A stretch of 38,601 nt of DNA, from the NCBI GenBank assembly GCA_964449275.1, contig CAYVAM010000015.1:1-38601 (forward strand), in the 5' to 3' direction. This DNA comes from JAUVZF01 sp964449275. Its GTDB lineage: Bacteria; Planctomycetota; Phycisphaerae; FEN-1346. The position numbers and the translations under genes are program-made. The notes under the pieces are model-generated. The model was not told the origin of the DNA and searched no databases. It saw only the letters and a list, made by a program, of their open reading frames with translations. Positions 8,095 to 16,056 of this stretch are shown here, in pieces. Positions within the stretch are counted from its first letter, which is position 1. Every line of letters begins with the position of its first letter.

Positions 8095-8148
8095 TCCCAC
8101 GGCTGCGGCTTCGCCGCTGCCGTGCCACCGTTTTGGTGGCGCGTGGGA
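8095..8148 (+). other. Predicted three-way-junction RNA/DNA structure before the ThuA fusion gene
   Basis: TCCCACG (8095-8101) pairs with CGTGGGA (8142-8148). Inside lie two hairpins: 8102-8120 (GC, T-T mismatch, GCGGC stem around TTC) and 8124-8140 (GCCACC/GGTGGC around GTTTT). The whole fold ends 27 bases before the start codon at 8176. It may be a mobile palindromic element or a structured leader; sequence alone cannot decide. Confidence 0.4.
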
Positions 8149-8175
8149 CGCTAAACACATACGAAAGGCCTATCG

Positions 8176-9894
8176 ATGGCAAAGAAGAAGGTGGCCGCGA
8201 AGAAGGCTGCCAAGCGGAAGCGCCCGGCCAGGGCCAGGGCCAAGGCGAAGAAGGCCCTCATGCTCGTCGGCGGACCGTGGCACGCGAACGAGGCGGCCGG
8301 CGAGGTCCTCGACGGATTCCTCAAAGCGCGCGGCGGCAGGTGGCGACTCACCGTCACGCGCGACCTCGACGCCCTGGCGGCGCTGCCCACGAGCCGCTAC
8401 TCGGCCGTCATCATCTACACCACCGGCTTTCGCAGCGACCTGACGGAGGCGCGCGAGAATGGGCTCCTCTCTTTTGTCAAGAACGGCGGCGGCCTGATCG
8501 GCGTCCACTCCGCCGCCGACAGTTTCCGCGACAGCCGCCCCTACATCGAGATGCTGAACGCCGAGTTCCTGACGCACCCGCACTTCCACGAGTTTCCGGT
8601 CAACATCATCGACCGCGACCACTACCTGACGGCCCGGATGCCCGACTTCACGATCCCCGACGAGATGTACCACCTCCAGAATTACGATCCGGCCAGGTGC
8701 ACGCTTCTGGCCGAGACGTTCTGGCAGGGCAAGAAGATGCCGATGGCCTTCGTCCGCCGCCACGGCCGGGGCCGCGTGGTGTACCTGGCCAACGGGCACG
8801 ACCTGCGGGCATGGCGGCACCCGGAGTTTCAGCGGCTGCTACTGAGGAGTCTGGAATGGACGCAGGGGGCCGAACTCGACCGCAAGCGCACCATCCGCTG
8901 CGGCCTGCTCGGCTACGGCCCCGCCTTCAACATGGGCAAGGGGCACGGCGGGCAGATCAACGAGACGCCCGGCCTGGCGACCGTGGCCGCCTGCGACATC
9001 AACCCCGAACGCACCAAGGCCGCACGCGAAGAACTGCCCGGCATCCGCACGTTCACGTCGCTGGAGGCGATGCTCGAGATGAAGGGTCTCGACCTGGTCG
9101 TCAATATCCTGCCGCATAACCTCCACGCCGAGACGAGCCTCCTGTGCCTGAAGGCCGGCAAGCACGTCGTCAGCGAAAAGCCGTTCTGCATCACGACCGA
9201 CGAGGCGACGCGGATGATCCGGGCGGCTCGCCGCAATAAGGTCATGCTCAGCGTCTTCCACAACCGCCGCTGGGACGGCGATTACCTGGCCATCCGCGAC
9301 ATCATCGACCGCGGCCTCCTGGGCGACGTCTACCACATCGAGTGCTTCTTCGGCAACTACAACCGGCCGCGCACCTGGTGGCGGAGCGACAAGACCGTCT
9401 CCGGCGGTGCACTCTACGATTGGGGGGCCCACTTTACCGACTGGATCCTCCGCTTGGTCGATGAGAAGGTGACGCAGGTCACGGGATTCTTCCACAAACT
9501 CCGCTGGCATCACGTGACGAACGAGGACGCCACGCGGGCCGTCATCCGCTTCGAGGACGGCACGGTGGCCGACTTTCAGCAGTCGAGCCTTGCGGCCGTC
9601 GGGAAGGCACGGTGGCGCGTGCTCGGGACGCTGGGCGGCCTGGAGACGACCGACGCCGAGGCGGTCCACGTGACGAGTTACGCTTCGGGCGTGTGTTTTG
9701 ACGGCGAGATCCCCGCGGGGGAGACGTGCGGCTGGGCCGAATACTACCGCAACATCGCCGACCATCTCCTGATGGGCGAACCGCTCGCCGTCACCGCCCA
9801 CCAAGGCCGCGAGGTCATCGCCGTCATCGAAACCGCCGAACGCTCCTCCGCCCAAGGCCGCAGTCTGCCGCTCCCGAAGGAGGTGTACGGTTAG
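8176..9894 (+). CDS. ThuA - Gfo/Idh/MocA oxidoreductase fusion
   Basis: This 572-residue cytoplasmic protein has three parts. First is a Lys/Ala-rich tail of about 26 residues (MAKKKVAAKKAAKRKR), with no signal peptide. Next is a ThuA-like flavodoxin/amidotransferase fold, about 27-235 (ALMLVGGPWHANE, GLIGVHSAADSF, GRGRVVYLANGHD). Last is a Gfo/Idh/MocA dehydrogenase, about 240-572, with a Rossmann start (GLLGYGPAFNMGKGHGG), the EKPF motif (SEKPFCITTDEA) and GGALYDWGAHFTDW. In rhizobia, separate ThuA and ThuB (a Gfo/Idh enzyme) act together on 3-keto-disaccharides. Fusion implies both steps act on the same intermediate. The start has GAAAGG upstream. The stop runs straight into the 49-bp repeat array. 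Confidence 0.9.
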   Translation: MAKKKVAAKKAAKRKRPARARAKAKKALMLVGGPWHANEAAGEVLDGFLKARGGRWRLTVTRDLDALAALPTSRYSAVIIYTTGFRSDLTEARENGLLSFVKNGGGLIGVHSAADSFRDSRPYIEMLNAEFLTHPHFHEFPVNIIDRDHYLTARMPDFTIPDEMYHLQNYDPARCTLLAETFWQGKKMPMAFVRRHGRGRVVYLANGHDLRAWRHPEFQRLLLRSLEWTQGAELDRKRTIRCGLLGYGPAFNMGKGHGGQINETPGLATVAACDINPERTKAAREELPGIRTFTSLEAMLEMKGLDLVVNILPHNLHAETSLLCLKAGKHVVSEKPFCITTDEATRMIRAARRNKVMLSVFHNRRWDGDYLAIRDIIDRGLLGDVYHIECFFGNYNRPRTWWRSDKTVSGGALYDWGAHFTDWILRLVDEKVTQVTGFFHKLRWHHVTNEDATRAVIRFEDGTVADFQQSSLAAVGKARWRVLGTLGGLETTDAEAVHVTSYASGVCFDGEIPAGETCGWAEYYRNIADHLLMGEPLAVTAHQGREVIAVIETAERSSAQGRSLPLPKEVYG

Positions 9895-9900
9895 CCGCCC

Positions 9901-10344
9901 GTTAGCCGCCGGGCTTGCCCGGCGCGCCGGCGTCGGGCCCAGCACGCCAGTTAGCCGCCGGGCTTGTCCGGCGCGCCGGCGTCGGCCGGGTGCGCCGGCG
10001 TCGGCCGGGCGCGCCGGNNNNNNNNNNNNNNNNNNNNNNNNNNNNNNNNNNNNNNNNNNNNNNNNNNNNNNNNNNNNNNNNNNNNNNNNNNNNNNNNNNN
10101 NNNNNNNNNNNNNNNNNCGTCGGGCCCAGCACGCCCGTTAGCCGCCGGGCTTGCCCGGCGCGCCGGCGCCGGGCCCAGCACGCCCGTTAGCCGCCGGGCT
10201 TGCCCGGCGCGCCGGCGTCGGGCCCAGCAGGCCAGTTAGCCGCCGGGCTTGCCCGGCGCGCCGGCGTCGGGCCCAGCACGCCCGTTAGCCGCCGGGCTTG
10301 CCCGGCGCGCCGGCGCCGGCCCGGCGTGCGCGGCGACAAGCGGC
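9901..10344 (+). repeat. 49-bp tandem array with CTTG-loop hairpin core
   Basis: Units start with GTTAGCC at 9901, 9950, 10137, 10186, 10235 and 10284; the complete spacings are exactly 49 bp. Each contains the perfect hairpin CGCCGGG-CTTG-CCCGGCG (one copy has TCCGG), then a spacer that is almost constant within this array (GCCGGCGTCGGGCCCAGCA...). The array begins 6 bases after a stop codon and ends about 20 bp before the sulfatase start. The true unit number is hidden by the N gap. It occupies the whole 9895-10357 intergenic region; no gene is present. Confidence 0.95.
10018..10117. other. Assembly gap (100 N)
   Basis: Exactly 100 N bases inside the 49-bp tandem array. The round number marks a scaffold placeholder of unknown true length. 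Confidence 0.97.
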
Positions 10345-10357
10345 GAGGATCGCGACC

Positions 10358-12298
10358 ATGAGCACGTGCAGACGAACCCGCAGCCGCCGAGCGTTCCTCC
10401 GGACGACCGGGGCCGCATCGCTCGGCGCCGTTCTGGCCGCCGCACTGCCGGCCTGCGCCCGGACGAGCAAACGAAACGTGCTCCGGCCCAACATCCTCTG
10501 GATCACCTGCGAAGACATGAGCCCGAACCTCGGATGCTGGGGCGACGCTTACGCCCGCACGCCGAACATCGACCGCCTGGCGGCCGAGAGCATCCGGTAC
10601 ACGGGCGCCTTTGCCACGGCGCCGGTCTGTTCCCCGACCCGGTCGTGTCTCATCACCGGCGTCTACGCCTCGTCGCTGGGCACGATGCACCTGCGGTCGC
10701 GGCTGCCGATCCCGTCCGAGATGAAAGGCTTCCCCTCGTACCTGCGGGCCGCCGGGTACTACTGCACGAACAACGTCAAGACCGACTACAACACGGCGGG
10801 CGAGCCGGCCATCATCCGGGCCTCGTGGGACGAGTCGAGCAACAAGGCCCACTGGCGCGGCCGGGAGGCGGGGCAGCCCTTCTTCAGCGTCTTCAACGAT
10901 ACCGTCACGCACCAGTCGCGGTCGATGGTCTGGCCGTACGGCCAGTTCAAGAAGCAAGTCCAGTCGCACCTTACGCCCCAGGAGCGCCACGACCCCGCCA
11001 AGGCGCCCGTGCCGCCGTACTATCCCGACACGCCCGTCACGCGGCGGACCGTGGCCCGCTACTACGACTGCATCACCGCGATGGACACGAATGTCGGCCG
11101 CATCCTCAAGGAACTCCAGGACGACGGCCTGGCCGACGACACCATCGTCTTCTTCTACTCCGACCACGGCGCCGGCCTGCCGCGCCACAAGCGGCTGGTT
11201 CTCGATTCGGGCCTCCACGTGCCGCTGCTCATCCGTTTCCCGAAGAAGTACCGGCGCCTGGCCCCCGCCGCGCCCGGCGAGACGCTGGACCAACTGGTCT
11301 CGTTCGTCGATTTCGCGCCGACCGTGCTGAGCCTCGCCGGCCTGCCCATCCCGGACTACATGCAGGGCGTTGCCTTCCTCGGTCCCGCCGCAGGGGAGCC
11401 GCGCACTTGCGTGTACGGCCACCGCGACCGCGTGGACGAGGCGTACGACCTGGCCCGCTCGGTCCGCACCCGGCGCTATCTCTACATCCGCAACTACATG
11501 CCGCACCTCTCCTACAACCAGCCGAGCGCCTACTCCGACCAGGGCGAGATCCGCGGCGAGATCACCCGTCTGGCGGCCGAGGGGGTACTCAAAGGGCCGC
11601 AACTCCACTACGCCGGTCCCACGCGGCCGCCCGAGGAACTCTACGACGTCGCAAAGGATCCACAGCAACTCCACAACCTGGCGGACTCTTCCGAGCACAA
11701 AGCCGCCCTCCAGGAGATGCGGCGGCTGCACCGGACGTGGATGGCCGACTCCCGCGACGTGGCCTTCCTGCCGGAGGTGGAATTGTGGCGGCGGTCAGAG
11801 GACGCCACGCCGTACCAGATGGCGCGCGAGACCGACAGGTACCCGCAGAAGCGGATCCTCGAAGCGGCGGACCTCGTCGGCCGCGGTCCCGACGCGCTCC
11901 CGCGCCAGGTCGAACTCCTGGGCGACGCCGACGCCGCCTGCCGCTACTGGGCTGCCGTCGGCCTCCGGGCCCTGGCCGCCGACGCCGCACCCGCCGCCGA
12001 CGCGCTCGCCAAGGCGCTCGCCGACCCGGCGCCGAACGTCCGCATCGAAGCGGCCGGCGCCCTGGTCGCCATGGGCAGACCCGAGAAGGCGATGCCGCTG
12101 CTCACCAAGGAACTCGCCGACAAAGACGCGAACATCGCCCTGCACGCCGCCCGCACGCTCCAACTGCTCGGCAACCGGGCCCGCCCGGCCCTCGATGCGC
12201 TGCGAACTGCCGCCAAGGACGCCCGGAAACGCAAAGGACCGCTCGCCATGTACATCCGTTTCTCGACCGACGCGGCCGTGAAACAACTCGGCCGGTAA
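10358..12298 (+). CDS. Tat-exported Cys-type sulfatase with C-terminal HEAT-like repeats
   Basis: The 646-residue protein has a Tat signal (SRRAFLRTTGAAS) ending in a possible lipobox (ALPAC, Cys32). The sulfatase domain (about 45-490) contains the formylglycine motif C-S-P-T-R (91-95, APVCSPTRSCLITG), metal-site segments (ITCEDMSPN, FFYSDHGAGLPRHK) and the C-terminal PEELYDVAKDPQQLHNLAD. Residues about 520-646 form Ala-rich helical repeats (AAVGLRALAADAAPAADALAK, VRIEAAGALVAMG, ALHAARTLQLLG), which read as HEAT-like units. It would remove sulfate from a glycan outside the cytoplasm. The Cys must be matured by a formylglycine enzyme, not seen here. The ATG at 10358 has GAGGAT upstream; earlier in-frame starts lie in the repeat array. 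Confidence 0.93.
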   Translation: MSTCRRTRSRRAFLRTTGAASLGAVLAAALPACARTSKRNVLRPNILWITCEDMSPNLGCWGDAYARTPNIDRLAAESIRYTGAFATAPVCSPTRSCLITGVYASSLGTMHLRSRLPIPSEMKGFPSYLRAAGYYCTNNVKTDYNTAGEPAIIRASWDESSNKAHWRGREAGQPFFSVFNDTVTHQSRSMVWPYGQFKKQVQSHLTPQERHDPAKAPVPPYYPDTPVTRRTVARYYDCITAMDTNVGRILKELQDDGLADDTIVFFYSDHGAGLPRHKRLVLDSGLHVPLLIRFPKKYRRLAPAAPGETLDQLVSFVDFAPTVLSLAGLPIPDYMQGVAFLGPAAGEPRTCVYGHRDRVDEAYDLARSVRTRRYLYIRNYMPHLSYNQPSAYSDQGEIRGEITRLAAEGVLKGPQLHYAGPTRPPEELYDVAKDPQQLHNLADSSEHKAALQEMRRLHRTWMADSRDVAFLPEVELWRRSEDATPYQMARETDRYPQKRILEAADLVGRGPDALPRQVELLGDADAACRYWAAVGLRALAADAAPAADALAKALADPAPNVRIEAAGALVAMGRPEKAMPLLTKELADKDANIALHAARTLQLLGNRARPALDALRTAAKDARKRKGPLAMYIRFSTDAAVKQLGR

Positions 12299-12319
12299 GC
12301 CGCTGCGCGATAACTGCCG

Positions 12320-12345
12320 CGCGGCGGCCTTCCCAGGCCGCCGCG
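12320..12345. repeat. GGCCT-stem hairpin repeat
   Basis: CGCGGCGGCCT pairs perfectly with AGGCCGCCGCG around TCCC (11-bp stem), 22 bp after a stop codon. One-armed, degraded relatives occur at 6381-6399 and about 38500-38515, so this is a third dispersed hairpin family. Confidence 0.75.
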
Positions 12346-12392
12346 AACCGTTGCCGTCATATTCGCCGAACGGGCCGGGGAGACGCTGCGTG

Positions 12393-14309
12393 ATGCGCCG
12401 ACGCGCCCCTTGCATCGCCGCCGTTCTCGTCGTTGCCGTCCTTTCAGCCTGCGCCGCGGCCGCCGACTGGCCGCACTTGCGCGGGCCGGCCCATGCCGCC
12501 GTCTCGGCCGAGACGGGTCTCGCCCAATCCTGGCCGGCCGAGGGTCCGCCCGTCCTCTGGTGCATCGACCTGGGCCAGGGGTTTTCCGGCTTTGCCGCCG
12601 TCGGCGACCGCCTGTACACGCAGGTCCAGTGGCGCTCGGGCCAACACGTCGTCTGCCTCGACGCCGCCACCGGCCGCCGCATCTGGCGACGCCGATACGG
12701 CTGGCCGTGGAAACCCGACAGCACCTGGCCCGGCCCCATGGCCACGCCCACCGTCGAGGGCGGCAGGGTCTACGTCGCCGGCGCCCTGGGTCTCATCGGA
12801 TGCCTCCGCGCCCGCGACGGGCGGATGCTCTGGTCGGTCAACGTGACGGAGACGTTCAAGGGGCGCGGCACGGAATACGGCTACGCATGTTCGCCGCTCG
12901 TCGAGGACGGGAAGGTTTTCGTGCCCGTTGGTGGGAAGGGTGCCTCTGTTGTGGCTCTGAGCGCAGACGATGGATCGGTCGTCTGGCAGGCCGGCGACTG
13001 GCCCGCGAGTTACTCCCCCGCCTTCCCCGTCACGGTAGGCGGTCGGCGGCAGATTGTGGTGTATCTTCAGAACGTCGTCGTCGGGTTCGATCCGGACGAC
13101 GGCCGCGTGCTGTGGCAGCACCGCGTGTCGGACGGGTACGACGAACACGCCGCCTGGCCGCTTTATGAGGAGCCGTACCTGCTGACGGCGGCGGCGTTTC
13201 GCGGCGGGGCCACGGTGCTTCGGCTGGGCGCCGGGCCGCCGGAGGTCGTGTGGCAGAGCGATGGGCTCTCGAACGACGTCTTCTCGAGCCTCGTCCTCGA
13301 CGGCCACGTCTACGGTTTCGACCTGCACGACCTTCAGCCGCGGCCGGAGCGGGCAGCCGCCGGCCTCTTCAAGTGCCTCGACCTGGCGACGGGCGGCGTC
13401 CGATGGGCCACCGACCGCACCGGCCACGCGACGGTCCTCGCGGCGGACGGCAAACTGATCCTCTGGACCGAGTCGGGCGACCTGATCCTGGCCCGCGCCT
13501 CACCCGAGGCGTACCAGGAACTGGCCCGCACGCCGGTCTTCCCCGGCGAGGTCTGCTGGACGGCCCCGGCGCTCCACGGCCGCTGCCTCTTCGTGCGGAA
13601 CCACGCGCGCGCCGCGTGCCTCTGGCTCGGCGACCCGCAGGAACTCACCGACGCCCAGCGGCAGACCACGACGGCGGCGATCGGGCGGCAGGCCGGCCGT
13701 GCGCGGGAACGACCCGTCTGGAGCGGCCGCGCGCTCTATGCGCCGACGCTGGCGCACACGCGCCGTTGGTTCGGGTTCTCGATGCTCGGCGTGTTTGCCC
13801 CGTCGGCAGCCCTCGCGCTGCTGGCCTACATGGCCGCGCGCCGTAAACGACCCGACCGCGCGCTCACGCGGGCCCGCGCGGTGTTTGCGGTGGCGGCGTT
13901 CCTGCTTGGCGCCGGCGGGACGGTGATCGCCGGCTGCGCGGCAGGCGAGTTCGTCTTCACGTGGCCGGTGGCCTTGTTCGTGGCGTTCCAGGCGACGGCG
14001 CTGGTTGCGGCGGGGGCCAGGTACGGCGGCGGCCCGGAGATGAAACGAGCGCGGTGGCGCTCGCGCGCCGCCATCCTCGGTCTTGCCGCGCTGTGCGGCG
14101 CCTACGCGTACCTCTGCCGCGAACTGGCCGTCATGATGGGATACGGTTTCCTGGCCGGCTTGGTGCCGGCGTTTCCGGTGGCGGCACTGGCCGCGTGGCG
14201 GATGCGCGTACGTCGGCGTGCGTGGGCCGACCTCCTCTGGACCGCCGTGTCGTTCTCGGCCTATTTCTGGGCCTCGGCCGCGTTCACCGTCTGGAAGACG
14301 CACCTGTGA
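12393..14309 (+). CDS. PQQ-type beta-propeller protein with a C-terminal membrane region
   Basis: The 638-residue protein has a signal sequence (APCIAAVLVVAVLSACAAA; LSAC could be a lipobox). A PQQ/quinoprotein-like propeller follows, about 25-430: DWPHLRGPAHAAV, VVCLDAATGRRIWRRRYGW, DGRMLWSVN, DGRVLWQHRVSDGYDEHAAWP. The last 190 residues hold about five hydrophobic spans, for example MLGVFAPSAALALLAYMAA, AVFAVAAFLLGAGGTVIAG and FVFTWPVALFVAFQATALV. Non-catalytic propellers of this type are common in Planctomycetota; here the propeller would be anchored to the membrane. No clear PQQ-ligand set is visible, so dehydrogenase activity is not claimed. The ATG at 12393 follows GGGGAGA. Confidence 0.85.
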   Translation: MRRRAPCIAAVLVVAVLSACAAAADWPHLRGPAHAAVSAETGLAQSWPAEGPPVLWCIDLGQGFSGFAAVGDRLYTQVQWRSGQHVVCLDAATGRRIWRRRYGWPWKPDSTWPGPMATPTVEGGRVYVAGALGLIGCLRARDGRMLWSVNVTETFKGRGTEYGYACSPLVEDGKVFVPVGGKGASVVALSADDGSVVWQAGDWPASYSPAFPVTVGGRRQIVVYLQNVVVGFDPDDGRVLWQHRVSDGYDEHAAWPLYEEPYLLTAAAFRGGATVLRLGAGPPEVVWQSDGLSNDVFSSLVLDGHVYGFDLHDLQPRPERAAAGLFKCLDLATGGVRWATDRTGHATVLAADGKLILWTESGDLILARASPEAYQELARTPVFPGEVCWTAPALHGRCLFVRNHARAACLWLGDPQELTDAQRQTTTAAIGRQAGRARERPVWSGRALYAPTLAHTRRWFGFSMLGVFAPSAALALLAYMAARRKRPDRALTRARAVFAVAAFLLGAGGTVIAGCAAGEFVFTWPVALFVAFQATALVAAGARYGGGPEMKRARWRSRAAILGLAALCGAYAYLCRELAVMMGYGFLAGLVPAFPVAALAAWRMRVRRRAWADLLWTAVSFSAYFWASAAFTVWKTHL

Positions 14310-14650
14310 CGCAGGTTGTGCATCGATGCCCGCTCACGGCGCCTCAAAGACGACCATCTGGTGGACGGGGAAGTCATGTTACCGCGCGCGGACCAGGCCG
14401 GATTGGCCCACTGGGATTGCTGCGGCGCAGCGGGCTCGATGTGTGAGGCCCCCCCCGCAACGCCTGTGCCACAACTCACCGCGCCACGCCGGGCGATTCC
14501 GGTTGACCGGCATGACACCTCGACCTACCATCTACCGACAAGAAAGGGACCCTCTCAGCGCATGGGGCCTGCCCAAAACCGCACGTGTCCTCGGATAAGC
14601 GGATAACCCCGGATAACCGTGTCCCCGGATAAGGCACCTTGGAGAGGCGA
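14310..14650. other. Intergenic region without a supported gene
   Basis: Open frames here have neither ribosome sites nor recognisable products. The only structured feature I see is the CGGATAA repeat cluster near the right end. Confidence 0.6.
14592..14633 (+). promoter_or_regulatory. Four-fold CGGATAA repeat cluster
   Basis: CGGATAA(C/G) occurs at 14592, 14600, 14610 and 14626, just before the small ORF at 14651. Four copies in 42 bp of GC-rich DNA are unexpected by chance. Spacings of 8, 10 and 16 bp are irregular, so a protein-binding array is possible but unproven. Confidence 0.35.
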
Positions 14651-14740
14651 ATGATCCGGTTCAGCCTTGGCGTTCTGGGATTGGCTCTGGCGGGCGTGAT
14701 GGGTCTGGGTGCCCGCGCCGGACGCATATCCGGCCGATAA
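14651..14740 (+). CDS. Small hydrophobic ORF (29 residues), possible leader peptide
   Basis: ATG at 14651 is preceded by GGAGAGG (14641-14647). The 29-residue product (MIRFSLGVLGLALAGVMGLG, then ARAGRISGR) resembles an isolated signal peptide with basic ends. Its TAA (14738-14740) abuts the GGAGG (14741-14745) that serves the metallophosphoesterase start at 14752. This arrangement suits translational coupling, or a remnant signal sequence of a lost gene. I know no family for it. Confidence 0.45.
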   Translation: MIRFSLGVLGLALAGVMGLGARAGRISGR

Positions 14741-14751
14741 GGAGGTCTTTC

Positions 14752-15831
14752 ATGCGTACTTTGCGCCTGTTGCTGCCGCTGGTCTGCTTGGCGATGCTCA
14801 TTCCGTCGTGCCTGGCCACCGACGGGCCGCAGGTCCCCGCCGACGCACCGACCGGCGTGACGTTCATCGCCACCTCCGACTCGCACTACGACGCCTTCGA
14901 GAACGAGGACCGCAACGAGCGCGACCGCGCGACGATCGACCGCATAAACGTCATCGCCGGCGCGGCCTGGCCCGAGCAACTGGGCGGCGACCCTATCGAA
15001 CGGCCGCGCGGCGTCGTGGTGCTTGGCGATCTCATCGACGACGGCGACCGCCGGTTCCAGGGCAAGAACCAGACCGGGCCGCAGTGGGCCTTCTTCGTCA
15101 AGGACTTTGGCTTCGACGGCACCGACGGTCGTATCACGTACCCGGTCTTCGAGGGATACGGCAACCATGACGGGCCGCCGGTCGGCAAGGAACGCTTCGG
15201 ATTCAGCGTCCAGGCGCACTTGAAGGCCCGCAACGCCGAGCGGCTCCGGAAGGGATTCATCTCGACCCTCTCAGAGAACGGGCTCCACTATTCCTGGGAC
15301 TGGGGCAAGGTGCACTTCGTTCAGTGCAACATCTACCCCGCCGACAAGCAGCACCCGGACGTCAGGTACAACCCCGTCTGGCACGACCCGCAGGGGGCGC
15401 TCACGTTCCTGAAAGAGGACCTCCGAAAGAACGTGGGCGACAGCGGCAGGCCGGTCGTCGTCCTGACCCACTGCGGGTTCGACACCGACTGGTGGCACAA
15501 GGACGACTGGAAGGCGTTCTACGAGGCCGTCCGCCCGTACAACGTCGTCGCGTACATGCACGGGCATACGGGCACCGGCCTTCGCAAATGGAAACCCGAC
15601 GGGGCCGAGAAGCCGCTGACGGTCATCAACACCGGCCAGACGGAGAACGGCTTCTTCGTCGTCCAGATTACCGAGACCCGCCTCCGTGCCGCCTACCACA
15701 GCAAGAACGCCAAACGGTACCGCGATGAGGAGGGTGTCCGGCACTACGAATGGGACGGCACGTGGTCGTGGCGGCACGTGCTGGACAAGGAGTTGGTGGC
15801 CCGCAGCGCGGCCTCCGAGCCGCGACCGTGA
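14752..15831 (+). CDS. Exported calcineurin-like metallophosphoesterase
   Basis: The 359-residue product starts with a signal peptide (MRTLRLLLPLVCLAMLIPSC; Cys20 might be lipidated, though Pro in the lipobox is unusual). It carries the full dinuclear-metal motif set: DSHYD (Asp43, His45), GDLIDD (Asp93), GNHDG (Asn138, His139), LTHCG and MHGHTG. It should hydrolyse phosphate mono- or diesters outside the cytoplasm; the substrate cannot be read from the sequence. Conserved Trp/Asp-rich segments (DTDWWHKDDW) resemble planctomycete secreted phosphoesterases of unknown substrate. The start is firm: GGAGG 7 bases upstream. Within a sulfatase and glycosidase locus it may strip phosphate from a decorated glycan. 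Confidence 0.9.
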   Translation: MRTLRLLLPLVCLAMLIPSCLATDGPQVPADAPTGVTFIATSDSHYDAFENEDRNERDRATIDRINVIAGAAWPEQLGGDPIERPRGVVVLGDLIDDGDRRFQGKNQTGPQWAFFVKDFGFDGTDGRITYPVFEGYGNHDGPPVGKERFGFSVQAHLKARNAERLRKGFISTLSENGLHYSWDWGKVHFVQCNIYPADKQHPDVRYNPVWHDPQGALTFLKEDLRKNVGDSGRPVVVLTHCGFDTDWWHKDDWKAFYEAVRPYNVVAYMHGHTGTGLRKWKPDGAEKPLTVINTGQTENGFFVVQITETRLRAAYHSKNAKRYRDEEGVRHYEWDGTWSWRHVLDKELVARSAASEPRP

Positions 15832-16056
15832 GGTGGCGGCCCCGCCGGCGGGCGACAGCGCCTACGCATCTTCAACCGTCGCCTTCTCACGCAAGCCGTC
15901 GAGGAACGTCTCGATGGCCCGCCGCGCGAACCGTGGAGAGCATGCTTTCGCAACGGCGCGACACGGGGCTCCTCAGCGCAACAGGATTGAAGCGCCGGCG
16001 CCGGGCGGGTACGCTGGCCGATTGAAGCCTGCGCCGTGCCTTTCGGAAAGGAGTTG

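Noticed and set aside
9901..10344. CRISPR array
   Set aside because: The segments between the palindromic cores are nearly identical, not unique spacers, and no cas gene is present. It is a simple tandem repeat. The same applies to 31797-32100.
15862..15971. Minus-strand remnant ending in AIETFLDGLREKATVEDA and TAG
   Set aside because: It reads like a gene end, but the frame is open for only about 36 codons, has no start, and matches no family I can name. It is too weak to annotate.
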